Positions 33,853-45,463 of a DNA stretch of 64,000 nt are shown here, piece by piece (position 1 is the first letter of the stretch; each line of letters opens with the position of its first letter). The notes under the pieces were generated by a model that worked only from the letters and a program-made list of their open reading frames with translations, searched no databases and was not told the origin of the DNA. The stretch is from Thiosocius sp963759055 (lineage in GTDB: Bacteria; Pseudomonadota; Gammaproteobacteria; Chromatiales; Chromatiaceae), in assembly GCA_963759055.1 (NCBI GenBank), contig CAVWYD010000011.1, forward strand, positions 62,001 to 126,000. Direction: 5' to 3'. Position numbers and translations under genes: made by a program.

Positions 33853-34500
33853 CTACACGGGGGTGGCGGCTGTGGCCTGATTCGCGGTGATCTTCGGCGG
33901 TGGCTGAGCGGGTAGTTCGAGACGCAACCGTTCCAACAGCAGTTTCAGCTCTTTGGGTGGTTCGGTGTAACGCGTGAGCTCAAGGGTACGACCATCGGTG
34001 GTCGGGATCTCGACATCGATCATCTGCACGGTGGCAAACTTCTCGAGCACACTGCGCGGCGTCAGCCCTGGCGCATGCGGGCGCAGGTGCTGCGCCAAGG
34101 TAACGTGCAGGCAATAGGCCAGGAAGGCGATGAAGATATGCGCCTCGATCCGGGATTCCAGTTGATGGTAGATCGGTCGGATCGCCAAATCCCCTTTGAG
34201 GTTCTTGAAGGCCTCTTCGACTTGGGTGAGCTGGAGGTAGTAGCGCCATAACTCAGCGGGGTCGCTGCCGGTGAGGTTGGTGCGCAGCAGATAGCGGCCT
34301 TCGCGACGGCGGCTCTGTCTGAGCTTGTCGCGCTTGAGGCGATAGGTGAAGTGCGGGTCTTGTTTATCGACGTGTACGTCGACCAAGCGCCAACCGGTCG
34401 GATACTGACTGCGTGCGGCCCCGAGCTTCATCAACTGGTCGCCGGCGTACCAACCCGGTCCTGATTCCTCCAATCGGTGAGCGAAGCGGGCTAGACTCAA
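33853..34500 (-). mobile_element. C-terminal fragment of an IS1634/IS4-type transposase
   Basis: The 215-residue frame contains EGRYLLRTNLTGSDPAELW and LTQVEEAFKNLKGDLAIRPI, the latter with the final catalytic Glu of the DDE triad, then IEAHIFIAFLAYCLHV. The N-terminal half with the two catalytic aspartates is missing, so this is an inactive relic (family members exceed 450 residues). I see no clear terminal inverted repeats. It marks the right edge of the TA island. Confidence 0.8.
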
Positions 34501-34530
34501 CAGTAGTTAACACCCGATCAGGCCCAAGGC

Positions 34531-34923
34531 ATGGATTTACACGAGCTGCCGTTCGCAAAAATCATCGTTCTGGATAAGAATCTCGCCGAGGTGCTGATCG
34601 ACCAGGGTGTCGAAATGAACACCGCAATGGTGGCCGCATACCATGACTTTTTGTTGGCTCATCTGCAGGCGCCATTTTCGTTGCTCATCAACAAGATCAA
34701 CGCCTATACCTATGATTTTGAGGCCCAGGGAAGCCTGGCCACACTTGAGCAGATCAACGCGATGGCTGTGGTCACCTACAATCGAATCTCGATGATTTCG
34801 ACGGAATCCCTGGCAGCCATGCCGCGGTCCAAGGAATGGAACCTGAGAATATTCTCAGATCGGGATGAGGCCCTGGCCTGGTTGCGGTCGGAACAAATCA
34901 GGGTGGCTGCTGCAGCCGGTTAA
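34531..34923 (+). CDS. Hypothetical protein, possible STAS/SpoIIAA-like fold
   Basis: This 130-residue soluble protein (MDLHELPFAKIIVLDKNLAEV, PFSLLINKINAYTYDFEAQG, IFSDRDEALAWLRSE) resembles small proteins with an SpoIIAA/STAS-like alpha-beta layout; the ending FxDRDEALxWL is typical of that group. There is no signal peptide. I infer the fold from pattern only; its role is unknown. Confidence 0.65.
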   Translation: MDLHELPFAKIIVLDKNLAEVLIDQGVEMNTAMVAAYHDFLLAHLQAPFSLLINKINAYTYDFEAQGSLATLEQINAMAVVTYNRISMISTESLAAMPRSKEWNLRIFSDRDEALAWLRSEQIRVAAAAG

Positions 34924-34939
34924 CGGTCGAGCTGGCTGC

Positions 34940-35320
34940 TTATTGCGCCTCGATACTGATGATCTCGATAATTTCTCCGTACATCCGGAAACTCATGACA
35001 TCCCTTTGCGGCCGGGCGGTTACTTTCACCTTCAGGCCGTCTTTCCTGAAAGACTCGGGAAGGTTCATAGGATCGTATTTCTTGCCATCGAAGCTTTCGA
35101 TCGCGTAAAACCCTCCTTCCAGGTCTTTGAAGGTCACTGTTCCCAGTATCTCGAGCGCATCGCTCGCCAGCGTGGGTCTGCCCGGGCCGCCGCTACTTTG
35201 CTCTGGACCCGACATGTTCGTGCCTGTGTTCTGCGTAGTCTTTGAAGGGGCGCTTTCTTCTGTGCAGCCACTGAGGGCCACAACAACAAAGGCCGCGATT
35301 AGCGCTTGAATCATACGCAT
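34940..35320 (-). CDS. Small lipoprotein, unknown function
   Basis: The 126-residue protein has a lipoprotein signal peptide with lipobox LSGC (Cys19), a Ser/Gly/Thr-rich linker, and a C-terminal beta-rich domain (ILGTVTFKDLEGGFYAIESFDG, DVMSFRMYGEIIEI) of OB-fold-like character. It is convergent with the gene at 34531. I recognise no family. Confidence 0.7.
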   Translation of the reverse strand: MRMIQALIAAFVVVALSGCTEESAPSKTTQNTGTNMSGPEQSSGGPGRPTLASDALEILGTVTFKDLEGGFYAIESFDGKKYDPMNLPESFRKDGLKVKVTARPQRDVMSFRMYGEIIEIISIEAQ

Positions 35321-35545
35321 CGAATCTGTCCACCGTTTGCATCCCTGCGTCGATAATACAGGGTGTTAGCGTCACTCCGCCCGATCAGACTGCAGGATCG
35401 ACAAAAGACTTTGTGGCGTCTGCACTGATGCGCCGGGGTGATCGCCATGATTCAGCCGGCAACGTAAACTGGCGACTGTCTGACCGCATCGCCCGGGAGG
35501 AGCCATGTACGCCAGCTTCAATCTGCTGAACGACGGATCCAGGCC

Positions 35546-38143
35546 TTGACCGAAGCCTTCATTCAGGCCGATCGGCCCAGAACCCTGCCGATGTTTGCGG
35601 GTCTTTTCGTGGCCCTGACGCTGCTGCTCGGTGCCGTTATCGTCGTGCATTTCTATGTCGACTACCGCGCCGAACGGACTCTGCGTGACACCCGTGAAAC
35701 CCTGAATGTCGAGCTCGCCCGGCGTGCCCTGGCAGCAGATATCGCGGCTGTCACGACGGACCTGATGTTCCTCGGCAGGCTCGTGGAAAGTCTGAGCTTC
35801 GAACCTGTCGTGGCGGAAGGAAGGACGCGCTTTCTGGAAGAGGTCTTCCTAACGTTCGCCCGCGAAAAAGCGCTGTATGACCAGATCCGTTTTCTCGATA
35901 TCCAGGGCCAGGAGGTGGTGCGGGTCAATCTGGCAGGTGGCGATCCGGTACTCGTGGACGGCAGCCGGCTGCGGGACAAATCCGGTCGATACTATGTTGC
36001 CAAGGCTCTGCGCCTGGACAAGGGACAGGTCTACCTGTCGCCTCTGGATCTGAATATTGAAGATGGCGTGGTGGAGCAGCCGATCAAACCTGTCCTGCGT
36101 TTTGCGACACCGGTATTCGATTCGGGTGGCAGGCGCCAGGGCCTGGTGGTTTTGAATTACCTCGGAGACCGCCTGCTCGAGCGCTTTCGCCAGGCCGCCG
36201 CGAACATCGCCGACCGTGTGCAACTGCTGAACGGCGACGGTTACTGGCTCAGCAGCCCGCGACCGAACGAGGCCTGGGGTTTCATGTTTGGTCGCGATGA
36301 CACCTTCCAACGCCGGTTTGCGGGGGCATGGCGGCGAATCGAGAAGCAACAGGCCGGTCAGTTCATTTCGGTCGGCGGGCTGTTCACCTTCTCCACCGTC
36401 TGGCCGGCCACGCATGCCGCGCGCGCGCTGCCGCCGGGCGGCATACCGGCCGCGCGCGGTGAGGTCTGGAAGGTGGTCTCGAACGTCAGCCTGGATGCGG
36501 CCTCGCTCGGTCTGGGCGCCTTTGTCGTCCGCCATGCTGCGCTTTATCTCGGGATACTCGGGCTCATGGCCGTGCTGGCGTATATGCTGGCCAGCGCCAC
36601 CGTCCATCGTCGGTCCGCTGAGGCGCAACGCGCCTATGAGCAGCGCTTTCGGCAGACGCTGGAAGACATCGGGCTGGTGGCCTTGATGGTCGATCCGCAG
36701 GGACGCCTGACCTTCTGCAACCATTTCCTGCTGGAACTCACCGGCTGGCGCCGTGAGGAGGTGATCGGCAGTGAATGGATCGAACGTTTTGTCCCGGATG
36801 AGCAGAAGAGCGCCGTGCGTTCTGTCCTCGAGCGACTGGCGCGTCACGGTGAGTTTCCCCCGGAGTTCGAGGGCGAGGTCTGTACGCGACAGGGTGAACG
36901 CAGACTGATCGCCTGGAACAACACCCTGGCGCGCGACGCTGACGGCAGGCTGATCGGTTTGACCGCAATCGGCGAAGACATCACCGAGCGCCGAAGGGCA
37001 GAGGACGAGGTGCGCAAACTTTCGCAGGCGGTCGAGCAGAGCCCGGCCATCGTCCAGATCACGGATCGTGCCGGTCACATCGAATACGTGAATCCGAAGT
37101 TTACCGAGGTGACGGGCTACAGCTTCGAGGAAGTCCGCGGTTGTAATCCCCGCCTGCTCAAATCGGGCGAGATGGCGCCGAGCGAGTACGAGCGCATGTG
37201 GCAGGCCCTGGCCGGTGGTGGCGAATGGCGTGGCGAGTTCCACAACCGGCGCAAAGACGGCTCCCTCTACTGGGAGGCGGCGGTGATCTCGGCCCTGCGC
37301 GACTCGGACGGCGAGATAACGCATTTTCTCGCGGTGAAAGAGGACATCACCGAGCACAAGCGACTGCAACAGGAGGTGGACACGCGTAACCAGGAACTCG
37401 CCCGCGCCCAGGCACTGGCCGCCATGGGGCAGATGGCGACCATGCTGGCGCACGACCTGCGCAATCCGCTTTCGTCGGTCAAGATGGCCGTGCAGATCCT
37501 GGGCAAGCAGGCCAAGAGCGGCGAGGAAAAGGAACTCGCGTCGATCGGCCAGGAGCAGGTGCATTACATGGAGGACATCATCACCGACATGCTGACCTTT
37601 TCGCGCCCCGGTGAGCTGAAAACCACGTGGTTGAGTGCAGACAAACTGATAAACGGTGTCATCGGTACCGTGCGCCGGCGGATTGCGGAGTATCAGGTGG
37701 AGGTGAGCGTCGAGTGTCCGCCAGGCCTGCCCACCTTCCCGGGGGATGCCTCCAAGCTTCGCCAGTTGTTGACCAACCTGCTGGTCAACGCGCTGCAGGC
37801 GGTGGTGACGCGACCCGTCGGTGAGCGTCGCGTGCACCTGACTGCCGGGCTGGCACTGGAACCGGAGGGACGACAGCTGCGCATCGATGTGTGTGACAAC
37901 GGTGACGGCATTGACCCGGAGATACGTGAGCATCTGTTCGAGCCTTTCTTTACCACCCGCACCAAGGGTACCGGCCTGGGGCTGGCCATCGTGCGCCAGA
38001 TTGCGGAGTTGCACGGTGGCATGGTGGAGCTGAGGGACAATCAGCCGAGCGGGACCTGCGTGGTGCTAACCTTGCCCATGACGCCGGCGGTTACAGATCG
38101 AACCGGCGGTTCGAGACGACAGGTTGGCGGAGGAGACAAACGC
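35546..38143 (+). CDS. Membrane sensor histidine kinase with periplasmic and two PAS domains
   Basis: The protein has a first membrane helix (about 17-37), a large periplasmic Cache-like sensor region (about 40-325), a second helix (about 331-352), two PAS/PAC domains (about 370-490 and 500-615), a HisKA dimerisation helix with His636 in MLAHDLRNPLSS, and an HATPase domain with NLLVNALQAV and GTGLGLAIV. The kinase should phosphorylate the regulator encoded directly after it. The start is uncertain: ATG 35505 has an ideal GGAGG but leaves frame after 14 codons, so a one-base loss near 35535 is possible; TTG 35546 is the in-frame start. No stop separates it from the regulator. Confidence 0.88.
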
Positions 38144-39528
<1,385 letters not shown>

Positions 39529-39543
39529 AGCTTGTCCAGACCA

Positions 39544-39599
39544 TTGAACGATTCGTTCAACCTGTCTTTGTCCGAATTCCCCTATTGAACATCTCGTTC
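39544..39599. promoter_or_regulatory. Tandem palindromic sites upstream of the cytochrome gene
   Basis: A perfect palindrome TTGAACGA-T-TCGTTCAA (39544-39560) is followed by an imperfect copy with the same outer pattern (TTGAAC...CGTTCC, 39584-39599). Two spaced copies 260 and 220 bases upstream of the gene fit an enhancer for the neighbouring NtrC-type regulator; this is inference. Confidence 0.5.
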
Positions 39600-39693
39600 C
39601 CTGCAACGGTCTTCGCGGGCCGCCGGTGCCGGCGCAAGGGTTCGCCGCCGCGATGTATAACTTATTGAAATTAGGGTTTTGTTCAGATCGTAT

Positions 39694-39707
39694 TTGATCT
39701 GAGTCAA
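39694..39707. promoter_or_regulatory. FNR/ANR-like box
   Basis: TTGAT-CTGA-GTCAA matches the FNR consensus TTGAT-N4-ATCAA at nine of ten positions. It lies 115 bases before the cytochrome ATG and suggests oxygen-responsive control. Confidence 0.55.
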
Positions 39708-39821
39708 GCGGTTGCGTGTGCCCGTTATTTGCGGCATGAAACCTGCTGTTTCATAGGGGTATTTCTGAAGAATCAAGCGTCGACGCCGATCGACGTCGCT
39801 GATGCACCAACGGAGAACCCG

Positions 39822-42204
39822 ATGAAAAGAATACTAACCGCGCTAGCAATCCTGCTGATTGCCGGTGTGACCCAGGCAGCCGTCACCAAGACCGCGCCGT
39901 CTGGCAAGACCGGCTGTCTGGCCTGCCACGAAGGCATCGAGGACATCCGTGACGACGCGTCCGTCATGATGCTGCAGATCAAGGCCATCGGCGCCGCCAA
40001 TGGCGATCCCGAGGGCTGTGTCGTCTGCCACGGCGGCGACCCCAAGGGCACCTCGGTGGAGACCGCGCACAAGGGCGCGCCGGACGGCCTGAAGAAGGGC
40101 AACGGCCCGAAGACCTACTACCCGGATCCGGGTTCGGTCTGGATCGCGAAGAACACCTGCGGCCAGTGTCACGTCGGTTATGCCTACCGCGTCGAGCGTT
40201 CCCTGATGAACACCGAGGCCGGCAAGATCCAGGGCAACCTGCATACCTGGGGCATCGCCGAGGTGCAGAACCACAAGGTTCCCTGGGGCAACTACGACGT
40301 CAAGGACACCGACGGCCAGGTCCCGCAGGTCGGTACCGAAGAGTACAAGCAGTACATGAAGGCCATGGTCGCCGCACACGGCGATCAGTTTCCGACCGAG
40401 CTCACGCAGATTCCTCAGCCCACGGTCGAAGAGATCGAGAAGGATCCCAAGCTCGCCGGCTTCACCTATCAGCGTCAGCAGTGTCAGCGCTGCCACGTCG
40501 GCGTGAAGGGTCGTGAGAAGCGCGGCGACTACCGCGGTATGGGTTGCTCCTCCTGCCACATCCCGTATGGCAACGAGGGCTACTACGAGGGCAAGGACCC
40601 GACCATCAACAAGGAACAGAAGGGTCATATGCTGACCCACAAGATCCAGGCCACACGCAAGACCAAGGTCAAGCACGGTGACGTGGAATATTCCGGTATC
40701 CCGGTCGAGAGCTGTAACTCCTGCCACAACCGCGGCAAGCGTATCGGCGTGACCTACCAGGGTCTGATGGAATTTCCTTACGGTTCGCCGTACAACGCCC
40801 AAGGAGGCAAACAGCCCAAGCTGCATACCAAGAAGTACCTGTTCATCTCCGACGACCTGCACCATCAGATCGAATCTCGTCCCGAGAACCCGAAGGGTGG
40901 CCTGCTGTGTCAGGACTGCCACACCACCATCGACATGCACGGCGACGGCAACATCTTCGGCACCACCCTGGCCCAGGTCGAGGTGGAGTGTCAGGACTGC
41001 CACGGCACGACGTCCCAGTTCCCCTGGGAACTGCCGCTCGGTTATTCCGAAGAGTTCGCCAAGGACCTGCCGAAGGGTGAGCGTGGTCTGACCAACGATC
41101 TGTTGACCGAGACGGCGGCATTCGCCACCACCTATGACAAGCGCGAGGGCTATCTGAAGACCGCACGCGGCAACCCGTTCGGTAATGTTGTGAAAGACGG
41201 CGACAAGGTCATCATGCACTCGGCCACGGGTAACGACTTCGAGGTGCCGCTGCTCAAGCAGCTGAAGATCGACAACAAGTGGAAGAGCCCGGACGCCATG
41301 GTCGCCATGAGCAGCGTGCTCAAGCACAACGACAGCCTCGAGTGCTATGCCTGTCATGCCTCCTGGGTGCCGCAGTGCTACGGTTGCCACGTCCAGGTCA
41401 ACTACGGCAAGGACAAGGACGGCAAGCCATACGAGGATGCTGACTGGATCGCGGGCGGCAGCGTGCGCGACGAGCATGGTCAGACCGCCGAGTCCCCGCT
41501 GGGTACGCACGGCATCAAGAGCCCCGGCAAGGTGTTCGAGACGCGCGCCTACCTGCGTTGGGAAGAGCCGGTGCTGGGTATCAACGGCGAAGGTCGCGTG
41601 ACCCCGCTGATGCCGGGTTGTCAGATCGTCTACACGGTATTCGACCGCAACAACAAGGTGGTCGCGCTGAACCAGCTCGGCAAGTCGCTCGACGAGCAGA
41701 AAGAGCTGGGCCAGGAACGTACGCCCGGATGCGATCGACATGGCCCCGGTGCAGCCGCACTCTGCACAGCGCAAGGCGCGTACCTGCGAGTCCTGCCACA
41801 ACAATCCGAAGGCCATGGGCTACGGTATCTCCGGCGGCGTGTTCCAGACCCGCTACCCGGTCGATATCGTCGAGGATCTGATCGACCAGAAGACCGGCCA
41901 GGTGATTCCGGGCCGTCACGTGATCCAGATCCCGAAGATCGCCGATCTGGACTACGACTGGTCGACCATCATCAAGGACGATCAGCAGGTCCAGACCGTC
42001 GGTACCCACTGGCCGCTGTCGCGCGCGCTGCCGAAAGAGATGCGTGACGGCATGGAGCGGACCGGCCTGTGCCTGGGTTGCCATCGCGAGATGACCAACG
42101 AGGAGCTGTGGTCCAAGGTTGCCCAGCCGGGTACCCTGACCGACAACGAGCACATCGAGATGCTCAACAAGTTGCTCAAGACGTACGCTGCGTCGAAGAA
42201 GTAA
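39822..42204 (+). CDS. Periplasmic 12-heme c-type cytochrome (frame broken at ~41730)
   Basis: ATG 39822 (GGAG at 39812) begins a signal peptide MKRILTALAILLIAGVTQA. Ten CxxCH heme sites follow in the first frame: CLACH, CVVCH, CGQCH, CQRCH, CSSCH, CNSCH, CQDCH twice, CYACH, CYGCH. At about 41730 one extra G shifts the frame; DAIDMAPVQPHSAQRKART then leads into CESCH and CLGCH and the stop at 42204. Corrected, the protein has about 793 residues and 12 hemes. PHSAQRKARTCESCHNNPKA resembles a segment of other large multiheme cytochromes, but I know no characterised homologue. It probably carries electrons between the quinol pool and a periplasmic or surface partner. Confidence 0.88.
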
Positions 42205-42218
42205 CTGACACCCTGACA

Positions 42219-42252
42219 GCGTCCCCGGTATCATGCCGGGGACGCTTTTTTT
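42219..42252 (+). terminator. Strong intrinsic terminator after the cytochrome gene
   Basis: GCGTCCCCGG (42219-42228) pairs perfectly with CCGGGGACGC (42236-42245) around a 7-base loop, followed by seven Ts. It separates the cytochrome from the TPR lipoprotein gene. Confidence 0.92.
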
Positions 42253-42269
42253 ATCTCTGAAGTAACCCC

Positions 42270-43106
42270 ATGACACGATATTCCGGTCTGTTTTCCCTTT
42301 CGCTCGCCCTCTTCTTGATCGTCGGCTGCAGCGAGTCCACACCACCCCCAGTGGCTGAGACGCCGGCGCAGGAGCCGATGCCCAAGGTCGAGATGACGCC
42401 CCCCGCTGTGCCGGCCGTTGCAGTGGCCGAGGCGGATCCGGCTGCAGCGCCCAAACCGGCAAAGCCGGTCGGTCCGCACGGGCAGCATGACCCGCATTCC
42501 ACGCTCGATCCTGAGCGCCTGATCAAGGTCGCGCTGCAGCACGAGAGCGAGGGACGCCTTGAACTGGCACTCAAGACCCTGGCCGAGGGCATCGAGAAAT
42601 TCCCGAACTCGGCAGAGCTGTATGCGGTGCGCGCCAGTCTGCGTCTGCAGATGCAGCAGGTCAGCGCCGCGCTGAGCGACCTCGAAAAGGCCGTCACCCT
42701 GGCCCCGGACGATGCCATGATCCGGGTCAACCGGGCCCAGGCCTATCGTTCCTTCGGGCGGTTCGACGAGGCCATGAAGGACCTGGACGTCGCCGTGCAG
42801 GAAGACCCGAATCTGTTGCCGGCACGCTTCAACCGTGGCGCGCTGCTTTATGCCGGCGGTGATTTCGATAAGGCCCTGGTCGATTTCGATCAATGCATCG
42901 CGATCGATCCACATGCGCCGGCACCCTACTTCAATCGCGGCTCGACCTACTGGGAGTTGAGTCGCAGCGATGAGGCCATGGCCGATCTGGAACGTTTCCT
43001 GGAGTTGTCAGACAACGACGAATGGAAGAAGGCGGCAGAAGACCTGTTGAAGAACTGGAAGACCGCCCTGGAAAAAGAGGCTGATGCGGCCAAGGGTGAC
43101 TCGTGA
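42270..43106 (+). CDS. TPR-repeat lipoprotein
   Basis: The 278-residue protein has a lipoprotein signal with lipobox LIVGC (Cys20), a Pro/Ala-rich linker (about 24-70) containing HGQHDPHS, then about five tetratricopeptide repeats (LELALKTLAEGIEKFPNSAELY, AALSDLEKAVTLAPDD, DEAMKDLDVAVQEDPN, DKALVDFDQCIAIDPH, DEAMADLERFLELS). It probably is a membrane-anchored scaffold. Its stop overlaps the next start (GTGA). It begins 18 bases after the terminator, so it needs read-through or a promoter inside the cytochrome gene. Confidence 0.88.
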   Translation: MTRYSGLFSLSLALFLIVGCSESTPPPVAETPAQEPMPKVEMTPPAVPAVAVAEADPAAAPKPAKPVGPHGQHDPHSTLDPERLIKVALQHESEGRLELALKTLAEGIEKFPNSAELYAVRASLRLQMQQVSAALSDLEKAVTLAPDDAMIRVNRAQAYRSFGRFDEAMKDLDVAVQEDPNLLPARFNRGALLYAGGDFDKALVDFDQCIAIDPHAPAPYFNRGSTYWELSRSDEAMADLERFLELSDNDEWKKAAEDLLKNWKTALEKEADAAKGDS

Positions 43107-43726
43107 AAGCCCTGCTGATCGCCCTGCTGTTGCTGATCTCGCCCTGGGCTACCGCCGATCAGGAGGCATCGGGCGACGACAGTTTCGAGAGCCTGCTGGT
43201 AGAGGCCGAACTGCTGTTCAACCCGCCCCAGGGATTTGAGGATCTGCCCGCCGGTCGTACGCCGGTGCTGGACTACGAGCGCGCACTGCGCAGCCCCGAC
43301 GGCCTGCTCGAGATCCGTATCGCGGTGCGCCCGCTGAAGCGCCTGCGCATCGATTACGATGATCCGCACGGTGCGGTACCCAACCCGAATCACATCTTCC
43401 CGCTGGTGTTCGAATCGCTGGCGACGCGTCTCAGTGGCGGCCGTCATGCCCCGAGTAACGAATATCCACCCGATGGTGCACGTGAGAAATTCAATGCCGA
43501 CTGGGCCGCTGCCGCGGTGTTCGACACCGTCAAAGAGTTCGACACCGAGCGCAAACAGGGCCTGCTGGTGGCGATGCATCGCAACAAGGTCTCGGATGCC
43601 TATGTGGTATTCCTTTTCGATGACTACGCGACCGTCAAAGAAACCCTGAACGCGGCGATGAAGACCCTGGTCTTTGCGCCGGCCCCGGCGGCTATGGACG
43701 AGGTCGCCGAGACTGACGCCAGCTAA
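43103..43726 (+). CDS. Periplasmic protein of unknown function
   Basis: GTG 43103 overlaps the TPR gene stop. The 207-residue protein has a signal peptide (MKALLIALLLLISPWATA) and a soluble domain (LLFNPPQGFEDLPAGRTPVLDYERAL, LLEIRIAVRPLKRL, VFLFDDYATVKETLNAAM). The pattern resembles small envelope proteins that follow TPR lipoproteins, but I cannot name a family. Being coupled to the TPR gene, it probably works with it. Confidence 0.75.
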   Translation: MKALLIALLLLISPWATADQEASGDDSFESLLVEAELLFNPPQGFEDLPAGRTPVLDYERALRSPDGLLEIRIAVRPLKRLRIDYDDPHGAVPNPNHIFPLVFESLATRLSGGRHAPSNEYPPDGAREKFNADWAAAAVFDTVKEFDTERKQGLLVAMHRNKVSDAYVVFLFDDYATVKETLNAAMKTLVFAPAPAAMDEVAETDAS

Positions 43727-44330
43727 AATGGCTTCGTGCCTGCGGTCATCCCGCAGGTGCGCATCGTCGATCTGCTCCCGCGACCTTCCTGTCTCCGCTT
43801 CACCGCTCGATTTTCTTCTGCTTCATCGAGTGTTTACAAATTCCGGATACGACGTCACATTTTTGATCCAGATTTTAGGAATGGGTTTCCCGTCCTGCGT
43901 CCATGCGGTTGCCAATCTGACCCTCTCGTGCGATAAGACGATCGTGAGTCAGGGATAACCCTAGGTTTATCCACCGGTTGACCCATATCGTCTAGCAACA
44001 AATGCTGCCTGGCCGGTTTTATCAATCCGGCCTGGAGCCGCATGGAGCATTACCGTGATCGGGCCCAGAAGGCCCTCAGCGGAAACGGCAGCCAGCCAAT
44101 CGGGCAGATCGGCTGCCCTCATCGGGTCGGATGCAACCGGCCGTCAAGGAAGAATTCCAGAAACTGCCGCTGCAGCCACTGTGGCTTCGGCGGGTATGCG
44201 CGACTGCGCCGTTTTGGGCGGGTCGCTGAAACGGGCTGGTTTGAAACAACAAGAGAGGCTCACACACATCAGAGCCCGACAAAAAAGAAACAGGGATATG
44301 TGTCAATAACTTAGAGAAGAGGAACTTCCT
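43727..44330. other. 600-base gap with inverted repeats and no convincing gene
   Basis: GGCCGG (44011-44016) pairs with CCGGCC (44027-44032), and GGCAGCC near 44088 pairs with GGCTGCC near 44110. A short alanine-rich frame starting at GTG 44055 ends at 44309 but has no ribosome-binding site and no recognisable pattern. I could not match the conserved core of a c-di-GMP riboswitch here, although the next gene is a diguanylate cyclase. Confidence 0.4.
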
Positions 44331-45374
44331 GTGCCGAACACCAATACGCAGTACGACCGGACGGTTGATATCGTCCGCAATGCGATTCCACGCATGTCCG
44401 AGCTAAAGATACCGATCACGCCGTCCAACTACGCGGTCTGGTACGAGTACCTGAGCGATTCCAACCAGGCACTGCGGCAGGAGATGGATGTCCTGCTCAG
44501 CCGCGGGCAGCCGATCACCAACAGTGAGATGAAGGGGCTCTACGAACGCTTCCTGAAAGAGCGCAATGAGGAACAGTGGGTGGCCAAGACGGCGTTGAGC
44601 CAGATGGTCTCCACGCTGATGAGTCATATCGAAAACGCCGACGGACACTACAGCGGTTTTAGCTCGGAACTGAACGACATCGCGTCCAGCCTGGACGGTG
44701 ACGTCTCGTCAAAGGAACTCGACGAGCTGATGGACCGGGCCGTGCAAGCGACCAACACCGCGCTCGAACAGGGCAAGGACCTGAAACAGAAGTTGTCATC
44801 GCTGGCGACCGAGATGGAGGACGTGCGCGGCAAGCTTGAACGTTCGCAGAAAGAGGCGCGCGCGGATGCGCTCACCGGGCTGCACAACCGCCTGGCGTTT
44901 CAGGAGGAACTGGCCGCACTGCCGCGCTTTGCGGCGCAGGATTCCCACGCGCCCTGCCTGCTGCTCATCGACGTCGACTTCTTCAAACGCGTAAACGACA
45001 ACTATGGCCACCCGGTCGGTGATCACGTACTCCGCGCCGTGGCGCGCGAGATCAAGGCCTGTGTCCGCGGGCGCGATATGGTGGCCCGTTATGGTGGTGA
45101 GGAGTTTGCGGTGCTGCTGCGTGATACACCACGCTCGGGTTGCATGGCCGTGGCGGAGCACGTGCGGGCCGGTATCGAACGTCAGATGATAAAGGTGCCG
45201 GAAGAGCTGCTTGCAGACGAGCTGATCGCGGTCACGGCCTCGGTCGGTGGCGCCTGGTTCCGCGAAGAGGAAACACCCGAGGCGATCGTCGACCGTGCCG
45301 ATCGTGCGCTTTACCTGTCGAAGCAGGAAGGCCGCAACAGGGTGACCTGGGAGGGGCGGAATACCGAGTCCTGA
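44331..45374 (+). CDS. Diguanylate cyclase (GGDEF)
   Basis: This 347-residue cytosolic protein makes c-di-GMP from two GTP. The N-terminal 190 residues are helical (PSNYAVWYEYLSDSNQALR, typical of soluble regulatory domains in this group). The GGDEF domain follows from about 195: DALTGLHNRLAFQEEL, the metal-site DVDFFKRVND, and the catalytic RYGGEEFAVLL. The inhibitory I-site RGRD lies five residues before GGEEF, so product inhibition is expected. GTG 44331 is preceded by GAAGAGGA. Its product could feed the LapD receptor at 3475-5418, an inference. Confidence 0.93.
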   Translation: MPNTNTQYDRTVDIVRNAIPRMSELKIPITPSNYAVWYEYLSDSNQALRQEMDVLLSRGQPITNSEMKGLYERFLKERNEEQWVAKTALSQMVSTLMSHIENADGHYSGFSSELNDIASSLDGDVSSKELDELMDRAVQATNTALEQGKDLKQKLSSLATEMEDVRGKLERSQKEARADALTGLHNRLAFQEELAALPRFAAQDSHAPCLLLIDVDFFKRVNDNYGHPVGDHVLRAVAREIKACVRGRDMVARYGGEEFAVLLRDTPRSGCMAVAEHVRAGIERQMIKVPEELLADELIAVTASVGGAWFREEETPEAIVDRADRALYLSKQEGRNRVTWEGRNTES

Positions 45375-45463
45375 CGTTTTTGTGCGCTAATGCGCGGTGT
45401 TGTTTTTGATGTGCGCGGCGGCGCACATTCGCATTTTGATGCGCTGGGCTCAGCGCGCCAGCC

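Noticed and set aside
39718..39732. Sigma54 promoter before the cytochrome gene
   Set aside because: One of the invariant -24 G residues is replaced by T, so it is kept only as a weak possibility in the findings.
39843..41816. A 657-codon open frame antisense to the multiheme cytochrome
   Set aside because: The twelve heme motifs on the plus strand are decisive; the antisense frame is a composition artefact.
44055..44309. Small alanine-rich gene before the diguanylate cyclase
   Set aside because: No ribosome-binding site, no recognisable pattern, and overlapping frames are equally open.
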